A DNA stretch of 38,742 bases. Origin: an uncultured Verrucomicrobiales bacterium (lineage in GTDB: Bacteria; Verrucomicrobiota; Verrucomicrobiia; Verrucomicrobiales; Akkermansiaceae). The stretch covers positions 1 to 38,742 of the forward strand of contig CALGLJ010000114.1 in the NCBI GenBank assembly GCA_937930235.1, read 5' to 3'. The notes below the pieces were generated by a model. It saw only the letters and a list, made by a program, of their open reading frames with translations, made no database searches and had not been told where the DNA came from. Shown in pieces: positions 24,993 to 34,500 of the stretch (position 1 is its first letter; every line of letters begins with the position of its first letter). The position numbers and the translations under genes are program-made.

Positions 24993-25340
24993 ATGAATGA
25001 TACTGTAACAACTTATGCTCTTTATTTAATCATCGCTCTCCCCGTAACCATCTGGGTAGCGAGAACCTTGCATCGAAACGGACGTGTGTTTCTGGTGCAG
25101 TGTTTCAGTGGAAACACGGAGATGGCAGATAGCGTGAATCACCTCTTAGTGGTGGGATTTTATCTCATAAACATCGGCTTCGTGACGCTGTTTCTCAGGC
25201 TGAATTACATCGTGAATGGGATGACGGGAGTATTTGAGGCCTTGAGTGAAAAGTTAGGAGTGGTGCTTTTGGTCCTCGGGGGGATGCATTTTTTGAATCT
25301 CATCATTTTTAACACCATGCGGAATCGAGGCGTGAACTGA
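24993..25340 (+). CDS. Small membrane protein of the DCC-acyltransferase operon (115 residues)
   Basis: The frame is open from 24906 but overlaps the DCC gene there. The ATG at 24993, preceded by AAAGAAAGGAAC as a good ribosome-binding site, gives 115 residues with three predicted helices (about 6-24, 50-72 and 88-108). A charged segment, ARTLHRNGRVFLVQCF, lies between helices one and two. I do not recognise the family. Its place between the DCC protein and further membrane proteins suggests a complex or shared pathway. Confidence 0.8.
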   Translation: MNDTVTTYALYLIIALPVTIWVARTLHRNGRVFLVQCFSGNTEMADSVNHLLVVGFYLINIGFVTLFLRLNYIVNGMTGVFEALSEKLGVVLLVLGGMHFLNLIIFNTMRNRGVN

Positions 25341-25372
25341 AAGTTCATTGAAAATCAGTAGAAAAACTAGAA

Positions 25373-25462
25373 ATGAAATATTTGATAAACAAACTCTTTG
25401 GCCGAATTCCCAGAGCAAATAACAAGCGGCGTCGGCGTCTGACCAGAATGTTTGACGTGTAG
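25373..25462 (+). CDS. Possible 29-residue basic small protein
   Basis: In the 156-bp gap of the operon an ATG at 25373 opens a frame ending with TAG at 25462: MKYLINKLFGRIPRANN followed by a run of Lys and Arg (KRRRRLTR). There is only a weak ribosome-binding site. It could be a true small protein or chance. I include it because such a gap is otherwise unexplained in a tightly packed operon. Confidence 0.22.
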   Translation: MKYLINKLFGRIPRANNKRRRRLTRMFDV

Positions 25463-25496
25463 AGTGTGAAGAGAAACGTGTGAACGAATCGAATCA

Positions 25497-25901
25497 ATGA
25501 CCTTGGATATATTATTTCTCTTTCGCCTCGTTGGTCTCGCGATGGTTGGTCTCTTGCTGGCGAATTTCATTGCGGCGAAGCGTTTGTCTTATGCTCAAAA
25601 TCTTGCGCAATCTGACCTCTTAGTACGGCAAATCTTTTATGTCCATTGCGGCTATATCATGCTGCTGATTGCGGGACTCGGATTTCTTTGTCTTGGCTGG
25701 CCACACCTTTTGCTCGAAGGAGCGATGGGCAGGGTGGTGTGTTATTTTTTCGGTGTTTTCTGGGCGAGTCGGGTCGTGGTACAACTCACTTACTATGATC
25801 CCGAGAGGCGTCGAGAAGAGCGTGGCTGGGATCTTTTCTTTCTGGTACTGTTTGCGACGATTGCGATCATCTTTTTCATCGGAGGGAGTATCACGAGATG
25901 A
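25497..25901 (+). CDS. Small four-helix membrane protein (134 residues)
   Basis: This is an unrecognised integral membrane protein with hydrophobic segments at about 4-24, 48-68, 73-95 and 112-130, and short charged loops, one with DPERRREERGWD. Its stop codon overlaps the ATG of the next gene (ATGA), pointing to coupled translation. No conserved catalytic motif is visible. Confidence 0.8.
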   Translation: MTLDILFLFRLVGLAMVGLLLANFIAAKRLSYAQNLAQSDLLVRQIFYVHCGYIMLLIAGLGFLCLGWPHLLLEGAMGRVVCYFFGVFWASRVVVQLTYYDPERRREERGWDLFFLVLFATIAIIFFIGGSITR

Positions 25902-26326
25902 GAGTGTGGTTAGAGTTTGCATTGACCCTGGCTGGATTCTTTTTAGTGATTCTCAGCATTGCGAGTGTGTGGATACCCAAGGCTCTGGGATGGAAAGAGA
26001 AGTTAGTCGTTCTCACTCCGTTGATGCGGGAAATGTGGTGGACCTATTCTCTCTATGTTTGGGGGAGTCATGTGTTTTTTGCCGTCCTGACTTTAGGGTT
26101 CCGTGATTGGATTTTGAGTGCGACTCCTGCGGCGACTGCGATGACGGGATTCATCTTACTTTGGTGGACGGTGCGACTTTATTTGCAATTCTTCGGGTTC
26201 GATCTGACGGAGCTGGAAGACACACGCTTGAACCGGGTGGCAAAGCATTTGCTCACCTTACTCTTTCTGAGTTTAGTCCTCATCTTTGGACTCGCTTTGT
26301 GGTGGAATTTAGGAGGGCTTCGATGA
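25898..26326 (+). CDS. Small four-helix membrane protein (142 residues)
   Basis: This is an unrecognised integral membrane protein, MRVWLEFALTLAGFFLVILS, with four hydrophobic segments (about 6-27, 49-68, 75-96 and 115-136). A short cytoplasmic-like stretch, FDLTELEDTRLNRVAKH, precedes the last helix. It is linked by ATGA overlaps to the genes on both sides, so the three proteins are probably made in fixed ratio. No function can be assigned; it may be a partner of the acyltransferase that follows. Confidence 0.8.
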   Translation: MRVWLEFALTLAGFFLVILSIASVWIPKALGWKEKLVVLTPLMREMWWTYSLYVWGSHVFFAVLTLGFRDWILSATPAATAMTGFILLWWTVRLYLQFFGFDLTELEDTRLNRVAKHLLTLLFLSLVLIFGLALWWNLGGLR

Positions 26327-27189
26327 TTCTCGGAATGATAGCCTGCATGCTGATTGGCTTGCTCGCGGGGCGTTGTTTGAGAAGCAGGAGCATGATCTGG
26401 CTCGTCATTGTGGGAGGTGTCATTTGCGGGCATTATTTGACTTTGGGAGAAGACCCGATTTTAAGAATGGGAGGTCTCTGCGTAGTGCTTCTGGCCGGAA
26501 TGAAGGGACTCGTTTACCATGCTTGGGGAGGGCGGTTGAGCTGGAGGCGCTACTTTATTTTCTCCCTTCTTTGGTTTGGCATGGATCCTGGAGCTTTCCG
26601 ATATCGTCGAGCTGGCCTGAGTTGGAAATCAGATGTGATGTGGGGATTCCTGCTCATGGGTGTGGGGACCATCGGAGCCTGGGTGGTCTGGATGATGGAG
26701 TGGCGGCAGATCTTGGTCATGTTTCTCCCGCTGAGTTTGGGCTTTCATTTTGGCGCATTGCGAGTGCTCAAAGGGATACATCGTTTGGCGGGGTTCCCCG
26801 TGCGCACCCTTTTTCCTAATTTGCTCAAAACGACGGGAGTCTCTGATTTCTGGAGCCGGAGGTGGAACGTGGGATACTCCCAGATGATGCAGCGAGTGAT
26901 TGGTCGCCCAGTCAGCCGTCGGTGGGGACGCCAAGGGGGAGTGTGCGCGGTTTTTGTGGTCTCAGGCTTACTGCATGAAGTGGCGATTACGCTCCCAGTG
27001 CAGGCGGGGTGGGGCTTGCCTAGCGTCTATTTTCTCGTTCACGGAGGGCTGACGATTTTGGAAGAAAAATTTCACTTTCAGTTGGGCCGGGTAGTAACGC
27101 TGCTTTTGGTCATGGCTCCGTTGGCAGTGCTTTTTCCTCCTGCTTTTCAAGAAGAGGTGATCGTGAGGTGCTTGATGATTTTTGAATGA
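26323..27189 (+). CDS. MBOAT/wax-synthase-like membrane acyltransferase
   Basis: The frame extends back into the preceding gene, but the ATG at 26323 follows AGGAGGG and overlaps the previous stop, giving 288 residues. It is polytopic, about seven or eight helices. Residues about 169-225 carry the MBOAT_2 pattern SDFWSRRWNVGYSQMMQRV and, after a short spacer, VVSGLLHEVAI. The FW-x-RRW block and the SGLLHE histidine are the conserved marks of wax-synthase-like MBOAT enzymes, which transfer acyl groups to alcohols in lipids. The acceptor cannot be read from sequence. The overlap with the next gene (ATGA) ties it to the SDR enzyme. Confidence 0.82.
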   Translation: MILGMIACMLIGLLAGRCLRSRSMIWLVIVGGVICGHYLTLGEDPILRMGGLCVVLLAGMKGLVYHAWGGRLSWRRYFIFSLLWFGMDPGAFRYRRAGLSWKSDVMWGFLLMGVGTIGAWVVWMMEWRQILVMFLPLSLGFHFGALRVLKGIHRLAGFPVRTLFPNLLKTTGVSDFWSRRWNVGYSQMMQRVIGRPVSRRWGRQGGVCAVFVVSGLLHEVAITLPVQAGWGLPSVYFLVHGGLTILEEKFHFQLGRVVTLLLVMAPLAVLFPPAFQEEVIVRCLMIFE

Positions 27190-28133
27190 TGAAAACGATT
27201 GTAATATTTGGTGCGAATGGATTTTTGGGACGTTATTTGAGCGATTGGTTTGCTGAGTTGGGCTGGCGAGTGATCGGGGTGGCTCGGAAAAAGAGCGGGA
27301 TGTCGGAGCGAGCGCAATTCGAACCCTGGGACGCCCAGAGTTTGGGACCTTGGGTTGAAGCTCTGGAAGGAGCGACGGCGGTCGTTAATCTTGCTGGTCG
27401 CAGTGTGAATTGTCGATACCACCAAAAGAATCGTGATCTCATTCTCACTAGTCGAGTTCAAACGACCGAGCTGATCGATGCCGCGCTTCGTCAGAGTCAA
27501 AATCCTCCCGAAGTTTGGCTGAACTCCAGCACGGCAACGATTTACCGGCATGCGGAAGATCGGCCTCAGAGTGAAAGTACCGGCGAGATCGGGAAAGGGT
27601 TCTCCGTCGAAGTGGCTCAGGCGTGGGAGCAGGCTTTTTTTAAAAACGAACTCCCTGGGGTTCGAAAGATTGCCCTGCGCACGGCCATGGTTCTTGGGAA
27701 TGAACCTGGGACGGTATTTGATTACCTCTTCAAAATTAGCCAATTAGGATTGGGTGGCAAAATGAGTCATGGACGGCAGCGCGTGAGCTGGATCCATTTA
27801 GAGGATTTTTGTCGCGCCCTTTTGTTTTTGATCGAAAATAAACAGACCAGTGGAAGCTATAATATCGCCGCTCCAGAGGCGGTCACGAATGAGGAATGCA
27901 TGGCAGAGTTTCGCAAAATCAGTGGGAGGTCATTTGGGCTTCCTGCCTCTCGGTGGATGTTGGAAATTGGGACCTTTCTGATGCGAACGGAGACGGAATT
28001 GGTCCTGAAAAGCCGCTGGGTGGTCCCAGAAAGATTAAGCGAAGAGGGCTTTCGGTTTCGTTACTCAGACCTGAGAAGTTGTCTCGAAGACTTGATCAAG
28101 GATCAGGGATTGAAGATTTCACCAAAAAAATAA
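27186..28133 (+). CDS. TIGR01777-family NAD(P)-dependent SDR oxidoreductase
   Basis: This 315-residue protein is of the extended SDR superfamily (SDR39U1/YfcH group). The nucleotide-binding motif is GANGFLG (9-15). NLAGRSVN, SSTATIYRHAED and VSWIHLEDFCRAL match the epimerase-like TIGR01777 family, in which the usual SDR Tyr-x-x-x-Lys is changed. Some family members are linked with lipid-modification loci, but the reaction is unknown. Two ATGs occur in tandem. It is the last gene of the GbsR-headed operon; 97 bp follow before the next gene. Confidence 0.88.
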   Translation: MMKTIVIFGANGFLGRYLSDWFAELGWRVIGVARKKSGMSERAQFEPWDAQSLGPWVEALEGATAVVNLAGRSVNCRYHQKNRDLILTSRVQTTELIDAALRQSQNPPEVWLNSSTATIYRHAEDRPQSESTGEIGKGFSVEVAQAWEQAFFKNELPGVRKIALRTAMVLGNEPGTVFDYLFKISQLGLGGKMSHGRQRVSWIHLEDFCRALLFLIENKQTSGSYNIAAPEAVTNEECMAEFRKISGRSFGLPASRWMLEIGTFLMRTETELVLKSRWVVPERLSEEGFRFRYSDLRSCLEDLIKDQGLKISPKK

Positions 28134-28230
28134 TACTAATTTTTCCACTTTATGAGATAATTTGTCTGGAGTCTGCAAATGAATTTCTGAACAATGGCAT
28201 TCCGCATGCTTGCTGCATCCCGCGAAACTA

Positions 28231-29403
28231 ATGACTAATAATAACAAGGCCGTCGAAGCGACACGAATACTCGTGACCGTGGCGTGCGTTATGATTGTGA
28301 TTGGTGGACTAAAATTGGCCCAGAGCTTCTTTATCCCAATCCTGCTGGCGGCCTTCATCGCGACAGTGAGTTTTCCAATTACGAGCTGGCTCCGCGCGCA
28401 TCGGGTGCCACGGTTTTTCGCGGTACTTCTTACGGTTCTCGTAGATTTTGCATTTCTCACTGGAATCGTGCTCATTGTGATCTCTCTGACGGGAGATTTA
28501 GAGACCAAATGGCAGCAGAAATATTACCCCGCAACGACTTCTAAGATCGAGTCGATCTCGAGTTCCGCCACCGAACTGCTGCAGCGTTGGGGAGTGGAGA
28601 ATGCGGAAGAGAAAGTCGAACTCGCAGGAGCGACACGCCTCCAGCAACAGCTTGCCGAATATATCGAATTTGGAAAAGTGCTCGATCTCGGAACGGATGT
28701 TGCGTGGAGAGCTGCATCCTTCTTTGGGACTTCCTTACTGGTCGCAATCATGACAATTTTCATGCTCAGCGAAGCGCGAATGTTTGGCCGGAGGGCCAAT
28801 GCCATTAATGCCGCACGTGGGCCAGATTTGGAACGAATCTTCAGCGCGACGCAGGATATTCAGCGATACCTTGCGATGAAGGTCGTAGTGAGCCTCGCGA
28901 CTGGTCTTCTTGCTGGATTCCTCTGTTGGGCTGCCGGTTTAGACTTTTTTGTTCTTTGGGGGATTGTCGCCTTTTTGCTGAATTTTATTCCAGTGCTCGG
29001 TTCTTTCATTGCGGGCGTGCCTCCAGTGGTCTTGGCTTTCCTCGTAGCAGGTAGCCCGAGTGCTCTGGCGGTCGGAATCGGCTACATCTCGATTAATATC
29101 TTTCTCGGAAATTTCCTTGAGCCCATGCTGATGGGAAGACGTTTTGGTCTCTCTACCTTGGTGGTAATTATTTCGGTCCTCTTTTGGGGCTGGATCTGGG
29201 GGCCGGTTGGCATGCTTCTGGCAGTGCCTCTCACCATGGTGGTGAAGGTGATGCTGGATAATACCGAGGAGCTGAGGTGGCTATCAGTGGCGATTAGTAA
29301 GGAAAAACGCCAAGCAATTCTTGTCCCTGATGGGGATGAGGAGGAGTCGGGAGATGCTATTGCAAGCGAACTTCCCGGGACCACTGCAGCCGAACGAAGT
29401 TAG
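28231..29403 (+). CDS. AI-2E family (PerM/YdiK-like) membrane protein
   Basis: A TTG at 28210 opens the frame, but the ATG at 28231 (MTNNNKAVEATRILV) is better and gives 390 residues. About eight helices surround a long soluble loop (about 95-155), and the end is rich in Glu and Asp. Family motifs include LLAAFIATVSFPITSWL near the second helix and NFIPVLGSFIAGVPPVVLAF followed by GNFLEPMLMGRRFGLSTLVV. Proteins of this family are suggested to export AI-2 or act as antiporters. Its actual substrate here is unknown. Confidence 0.9.
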   Translation: MTNNNKAVEATRILVTVACVMIVIGGLKLAQSFFIPILLAAFIATVSFPITSWLRAHRVPRFFAVLLTVLVDFAFLTGIVLIVISLTGDLETKWQQKYYPATTSKIESISSSATELLQRWGVENAEEKVELAGATRLQQQLAEYIEFGKVLDLGTDVAWRAASFFGTSLLVAIMTIFMLSEARMFGRRANAINAARGPDLERIFSATQDIQRYLAMKVVVSLATGLLAGFLCWAAGLDFFVLWGIVAFLLNFIPVLGSFIAGVPPVVLAFLVAGSPSALAVGIGYISINIFLGNFLEPMLMGRRFGLSTLVVIISVLFWGWIWGPVGMLLAVPLTMVVKVMLDNTEELRWLSVAISKEKRQAILVPDGDEEESGDAIASELPGTTAAERS

Positions 29404-29494
29404 ATCTGCAAAAAGGGGACAATTTTTGTCCTGAACCTGCGCGTGAATGGAATCAATTCTTGCTCGCGAAAGCTGAGCGCCTCACGCTGCCCTT

Positions 29495-30460
29495 ATGAGA
29501 ATATTGACTGGACTCCAACCGAGCGGACGCCTGCATGTGGGGAACTATTTCGGGGCGATGAAGCCTGCCATTGAAGCGCAAGACGAAGGAGATGGATACT
29601 ATTTCATTGCCGACTACCATGCCATGACCACGATGGAAGACGCAGCAACTTTTCGGGAGAATGTGCGTGGTGTGGCCATCGACTTTTTAGCATGCGGTTT
29701 TGATCCAGCGAAGGCGGTTTTCTTTAAGCAAAGTGCAGTGCCGGAAGTGAATGAATTGGCATGGATCCTTTCGACGGTCTGTCCCATGGGATTACTGGAG
29801 CGTTGTCATTCATATAAAGATAAAATTGCTAAGGGGATTTCTGCCAATCACGCCCTATTTGCATACCCTGCGCTCATGGCAGCAGACATTCTCTTATACG
29901 ATTCAAACATCGTTCCGGTGGGTGATGATCAAAAACAACACCTCGAAGTGACGCGAGATTTGGTTGGCAAAATCAATGATCGATTCGGGGAAGGGACCCT
30001 CGTCATGCCGAAGGTCCGAATTCGTGAAGGAATGGCAAAGGTACCGGGGCTCGACGGCGAGAAAATGAGTAAAAGCTACCATAATACGCTGCCTATTTTT
30101 GGGGAAGAAAAGCCTTTGCGTAAGTTGATCATGCGCATTGAGACTGACTCTACACCAGTGGAAGATCCCAAGCCCACCGAAGGGTCGGTGATCTTGGATC
30201 TCTACAAGCTATTCGCTAGCGCAGCGGATTACCAACAAATGGTTACTGATCATGAAGCAGGCGGCTGTGGATATGGTGATTTTAAGAAACGTCTCTGGGA
30301 AGCGTATTGGGACTACTTTGCCCCGATGCGTGAAAGGCGTGCCGAATTGATGGCTGATCCAGCGCAAGTCGACGAGATCCTAGCTCAGGGGGCAGCCAAG
30401 GCGCGGATCGAAGCCGATAAAGTCCTCGCCCGTGTTCGCACAGCCGTGGGGCTTATTTGA
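29495..30460 (+). CDS. trpS: Tryptophanyl-tRNA synthetase
   Basis: This class I aminoacyl-tRNA synthetase charges tRNA-Trp. It has the HIGH-like motif HVGN (14-17), KMSKS (190-194), the opening ILTGLQPSGRLHVGNY and the tryptophan-pocket region GDDQKQHLEVTRDL. The 321-residue length is normal. A small GGACAA/TTGTCC inverted repeat (29417-29431) lies between the upstream gene and trpS but has no T tract. It is the last rightward gene before the convergent glycosyltransferase, with 108 bp between them and no evident terminator. Confidence 0.97.
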   Translation: MRILTGLQPSGRLHVGNYFGAMKPAIEAQDEGDGYYFIADYHAMTTMEDAATFRENVRGVAIDFLACGFDPAKAVFFKQSAVPEVNELAWILSTVCPMGLLERCHSYKDKIAKGISANHALFAYPALMAADILLYDSNIVPVGDDQKQHLEVTRDLVGKINDRFGEGTLVMPKVRIREGMAKVPGLDGEKMSKSYHNTLPIFGEEKPLRKLIMRIETDSTPVEDPKPTEGSVILDLYKLFASAADYQQMVTDHEAGGCGYGDFKKRLWEAYWDYFAPMRERRAELMADPAQVDEILAQGAAKARIEADKVLARVRTAVGLI

Positions 30461-30568
30461 GCGAGGTCTTGTTTCGAATGCTTGCTCTTAGCTAACACAA
30501 ATCCTTGAAACCCAATCCAACGATCAATTTCTTGAGTCCGAGTTTTCTATTGAATCATTCAAGCTAGT

Positions 30569-31549
30569 TTAGCTCTCACCAAAGGTTTCTTGATAATGAT
30601 CAATGTAACCTTGAGCACACTTTTCAAGGGTGAGGTTTTCGATGATGTAATCGCGCGGCGAGTATTTCTCTGTTTTTTGATTTTCTTGCAGGAGGTCGAA
30701 GGCGGCTTCAAATTCACGATAATCAGTAAATTTTTCTCCACACCGCTCATCCCAATAAGGAACTGCCGAGACCGGACCATAGTCTACCCGATCTGGATAA
30801 TATTCTGGATCTTTCCATGGCCCACCGCGTTCCCAAACCAAAAGCGGGATATTACAGGCTAAGGCTTGTTGATAGGCAATTCCTTGCGTTTCATGCTCAC
30901 AAATGAAAATCATCGTGCGGCAGTCTTTGAGTGCTTGATGGAAGTTTTCCTCTTTGTAAGATCCATATTTAAGTTCGGTAAAACTCAAGCCACGTTTTCG
31001 TAGGCTCTCCCGAATGGGATTTAGGAGGACCTCATCGTAATGTTCGTGCTCCCAACGGATTTTATTGTAAAGAAGCACGTCTGTCGTTTTTTTCTCTTCG
31101 GGTACGGGAGACCATAACTCCACATCGATGCCAATCGGCCAAGGTTTTACAATATCGCCCCAGTGAGGTTCACACATTTCTCTCATCCATTCTCCTGGTA
31201 CGAGAATTCTCTGGATGGGGTGTCGATCAAGCAGAGTGGGATCCGCGAGGGGATGAGACATGATCGAGGCTCCAAACATGATGGGATTTTCCCATGTTAT
31301 TTCGTCTAGTAGGTGCGGCTTGCCGACAATTCCAACTGGGGCATTAGGATTCTTCTTAGCCCATGAAAATTGATTATCACGATATGGAATTTTGAGCCGA
31401 TCTAGCCCTTCTTTGAGGTTGAGATAGACGCGTTCTTGTCCACCAGGTCGTCGAGGGCCGCGCACAATTCGGCGTAAGAGCGCCCGTGGGTGGCGGTCTC
31501 CAGGAAACCACCGATCAGGATCTGGCTCTTTGTAGAAAAGATTGAGCAT
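30569..31549 (-). CDS. GT-B glycosyltransferase (family 4-like)
   Basis: This 326-residue cytoplasmic protein has a GT-B arrangement. The N-terminal half contains VGKPHLLDEITW and SHPLADPTLLD; the domain junction is WPIGIDVELWSP. The C-terminal donor-binding half has the E-x7-E-like segment CEHETQGIAYQQALACN, used by GT4-type retaining enzymes to bind nucleotide sugar. The first 30 residues, including the basic run RRIVRGPRRPGGQE, resemble the start of similar enzymes. Its ATG lies five bases after the stop of the CotH-family gene, so the two are one transcript. The sugar acceptor could be that secreted protein or a cell-surface glycan; this is inference. Confidence 0.8.
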   Translation of the reverse strand: MLNLFYKEPDPDRWFPGDRHPRALLRRIVRGPRRPGGQERVYLNLKEGLDRLKIPYRDNQFSWAKKNPNAPVGIVGKPHLLDEITWENPIMFGASIMSHPLADPTLLDRHPIQRILVPGEWMREMCEPHWGDIVKPWPIGIDVELWSPVPEEKKTTDVLLYNKIRWEHEHYDEVLLNPIRESLRKRGLSFTELKYGSYKEENFHQALKDCRTMIFICEHETQGIAYQQALACNIPLLVWERGGPWKDPEYYPDRVDYGPVSAVPYWDERCGEKFTDYREFEAAFDLLQENQKTEKYSPRDYIIENLTLEKCAQGYIDHYQETFGES

Positions 31550-31554
31550 AAAAT

Positions 31555-34500
31555 TCAGTTCTTCTGAACCTCGATACGAGCAAAACGTTTAATCCCAAGT
31601 GAAGGAAGCATTTGGTTATCACGATAGACGACTTCCTCAGATCCATTCCCGAGATCTCGGGAGCTTATAAAGACGGCATCGCGGACCCAAGGGTCTTCGA
31701 GGTCATTGGAAAATGCAGGAACTACTTCGAGGCCCCCAACTGCTTGGCGACGGATAAAGCTGATCGTGAAATAAGGGCCTGTGACTCCGCCAACTCGTAG
31801 ATCTTCTACGGTGGCAGTGATCAGAGGGGGATCGTTTCTCTCAAGGGGGCTTTGCCCCAAGCCGAGTTCTAGTAAATTACTGATCCCATCATTATCAGGA
31901 TCTGCTCCATCACCAGAAACAGAGGGGTCATTCATTTGCGCCGTTGTGAAGAAGGTTGATTTCCATTCCTCACAGAAGTCGACAAAGCTGACACCTGGGC
32001 TTCCGGTGTCGGAGACACTCGCACGCCAAGCGCTTGGCAAGTTCGGATTCGTTGAATTGCTGGGCTGATCAATGGTGAGAGAGGCTCCATTTCCTGCTGC
32101 CGCGAGCGGCCAGCCTTCATCTTCTTCGTTATCGTAGCTAAAGTCTGCGAGGAGCATCCCATCTGTTGCGGTGACAATGATGCGCTCTCCAGCGTCATCT
32201 AAATCTCCACTATCCCAAGCTGCTAATGGAGTGACTCCGGGATAGCGTGCTTGGAATGCAGCTAGGTTCTTAACTAAGAGTAGAGATGCATTTGAGGCCA
32301 AGGTGACGCCATTTGCGAAGGTATGCTCGATGGCACGGCTAATTGTGACTCCGCTGAGATCAATGGTCTGATTGGAAACATTACGAAGTTCAAGGTATTC
32401 AAAATCGGTGTCTGTAGTTGGAATTCCTCCGACATTTGTTTCTGCTCCAGTAGGCGCAGCTGGATGATACATGATTTCAGAAATTAGGAGGCTTCCAGGG
32501 CTTGCGATGTCTCCTATGACAAAGGTGCTGATTCGTGGGGCACTCCATATCCCTGAGCCATTTCTGGAACGAGCAAAGATGGTTGTGGTCTCGGTGATGG
32601 GAAGTGTCCCTGGAGTTGCGAGACTTACAGCGCCTGACTGAATTTCTCCACCAGGCTCTCGGGGGTCACTTCCATTTGTGGTGTAGTAGAGGACTCCTCC
32701 ATCTGGTCCTAAGTTGACCGTCTCATTCATCGCGACCGAGCGCCCTACGTCAAGGTTGGGTGGGCGCACTGTGATCAGTTGAAGATCCATCCAGTCAGCG
32801 CGTCGTGTTAACCATACACTGAAATGAGAAAGTTCTGCCTCCCAACCGGATAATCCATTGGCAGAAAAATCTCGGATTTCAGGTTGATTTTGAGGAAAAG
32901 CTGAAAAGTTACGACCTTGGAAGTCTTCAATTCTTTCGGAGAGGCCATCCACACGAGCCAAGAGATTGGTATTGCTAAATTCTCCTTGGCGTAGCTCTTC
33001 CCATCGGTCGTTGTAAGCTTGCACGAAATCAGGATCTAGGAAAAGACGTCCCCACCAATGGTAACCTCGTAACGAAACCCATGCACGACTTTGTAATCCT
33101 ACGGGGTCCCAGCCTTCGGGATCTGCCGAACGATCATCGGTGTTTGGAGAGAACCCGCGCTCCATATTTGAGATGGGGCCAAACTTCAGTCTTTCCCCTC
33201 GATTCTTCACAAGAAACGCTTTCAGACGTTGGCTATCAGGATCCTTCGCAAAGGCGGTCAAAATATGGAAATCAATGGCAGACTCCACATCTAAAAACTG
33301 ACGGTAGCCATTGACAGGATCAGTGAAATCTGGCCCAAACAAGGCGGCCTCAAGATCATCAATATACCCTCTAATGTAATCTGACTGAGACTGGTCTAGT
33401 TCACTCTCTGGGGGATCGACAAAGGTATAAAATGGGCGTGCATCATTGTTGACGGCTCCGGGCTGATCCTGCGCGCTTCTGAAGCCGACGTCTCCGGCTT
33501 CAGGCTGACCAATCCGGAGGATGTATCCTCCATCGATTTCGGGTGCGGCCCGATCAAATTTTTCCAGACGCTCAATGGCGACCCTTTCAGGATTTCGGGT
33601 GACAGATTCCTGCAAGGAGTAAATACCACGATAGTCTGCGGTGTCGACATTTCCTGCGGTATTAAAGTAGACCTCTACGAGACGAGTTCTGGGAGCATTA
33701 ATGCCAACATCATTACTGAGTTGGTGAATAAAGGGAAAACGTAATAGGGTCCGATCGAAGGCAAAAGGGGCGTCTAACAACCATTCCGTGTCAGTAGAGA
33801 GACCCAAAAGTTCACGCTCAGTGCTCTCATCCGTTCCTTGTTCACGGAAACGTAACTTATAACCCAGCTTGGCATCACCCGCAGACTTTAAAATATCGAC
33901 TTCGACTCGATTTGAGAGAGTAGGGGACGCTAGGAGATCTGTCATTCCACTTGTGGTATCAGGTTCAAAGATTGCCAAGCTTGCGGACTCAGCGCCATCA
34001 GTCCCAAGAGCACCTCCATTGAAGTTATCAATCACAATCACGGGTAGTTCATGCGTTCTGCTCGTGACGTTGTCATCGATTCTGAGGTAAGACTCGGTCG
34101 AGACTGGTCCAGGAGCGAATCCACTCTGATAAGCGCGCGCACGGATCGTGGTGGAAAAAGCGACCGCGATCGGGCTTCCGTTATAGGTGAAAGTGTCATT
34201 TGTTCCTTGAACAGGAATGGATCCATCTAAGGTGTAAAAAATCTGCGCACTCGGAGAAGAAGTCGCCAGAGGGATCGCGAGAGAGGAGGCAAAGGACTGT
34301 GATGGCTCGAGGATCTGCACTGCAGGAGCTAATAAGCCCGGAGCGGTGGTGTTTTCAGCGCCCGGTGTGGGATCAAAGAAGAAATTAAACCCGCTTCCAG
34401 CAGAGCCGTAGGAAACATCCTGTTGCTGTTGAGGGTAATTGATCTGCTGAAGAACCGTCGATCCATCACTATCCAAGAGAGCTAAGCGGCCTGGAGTAGA

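Noticed and set aside
29417-29431. GGACAA-TTT-TTGTCC inverted repeat upstream of trpS
   Set aside because: The stem is only 6 bp and lacks a following T tract; no T-box features are seen, so I do not call an attenuator.
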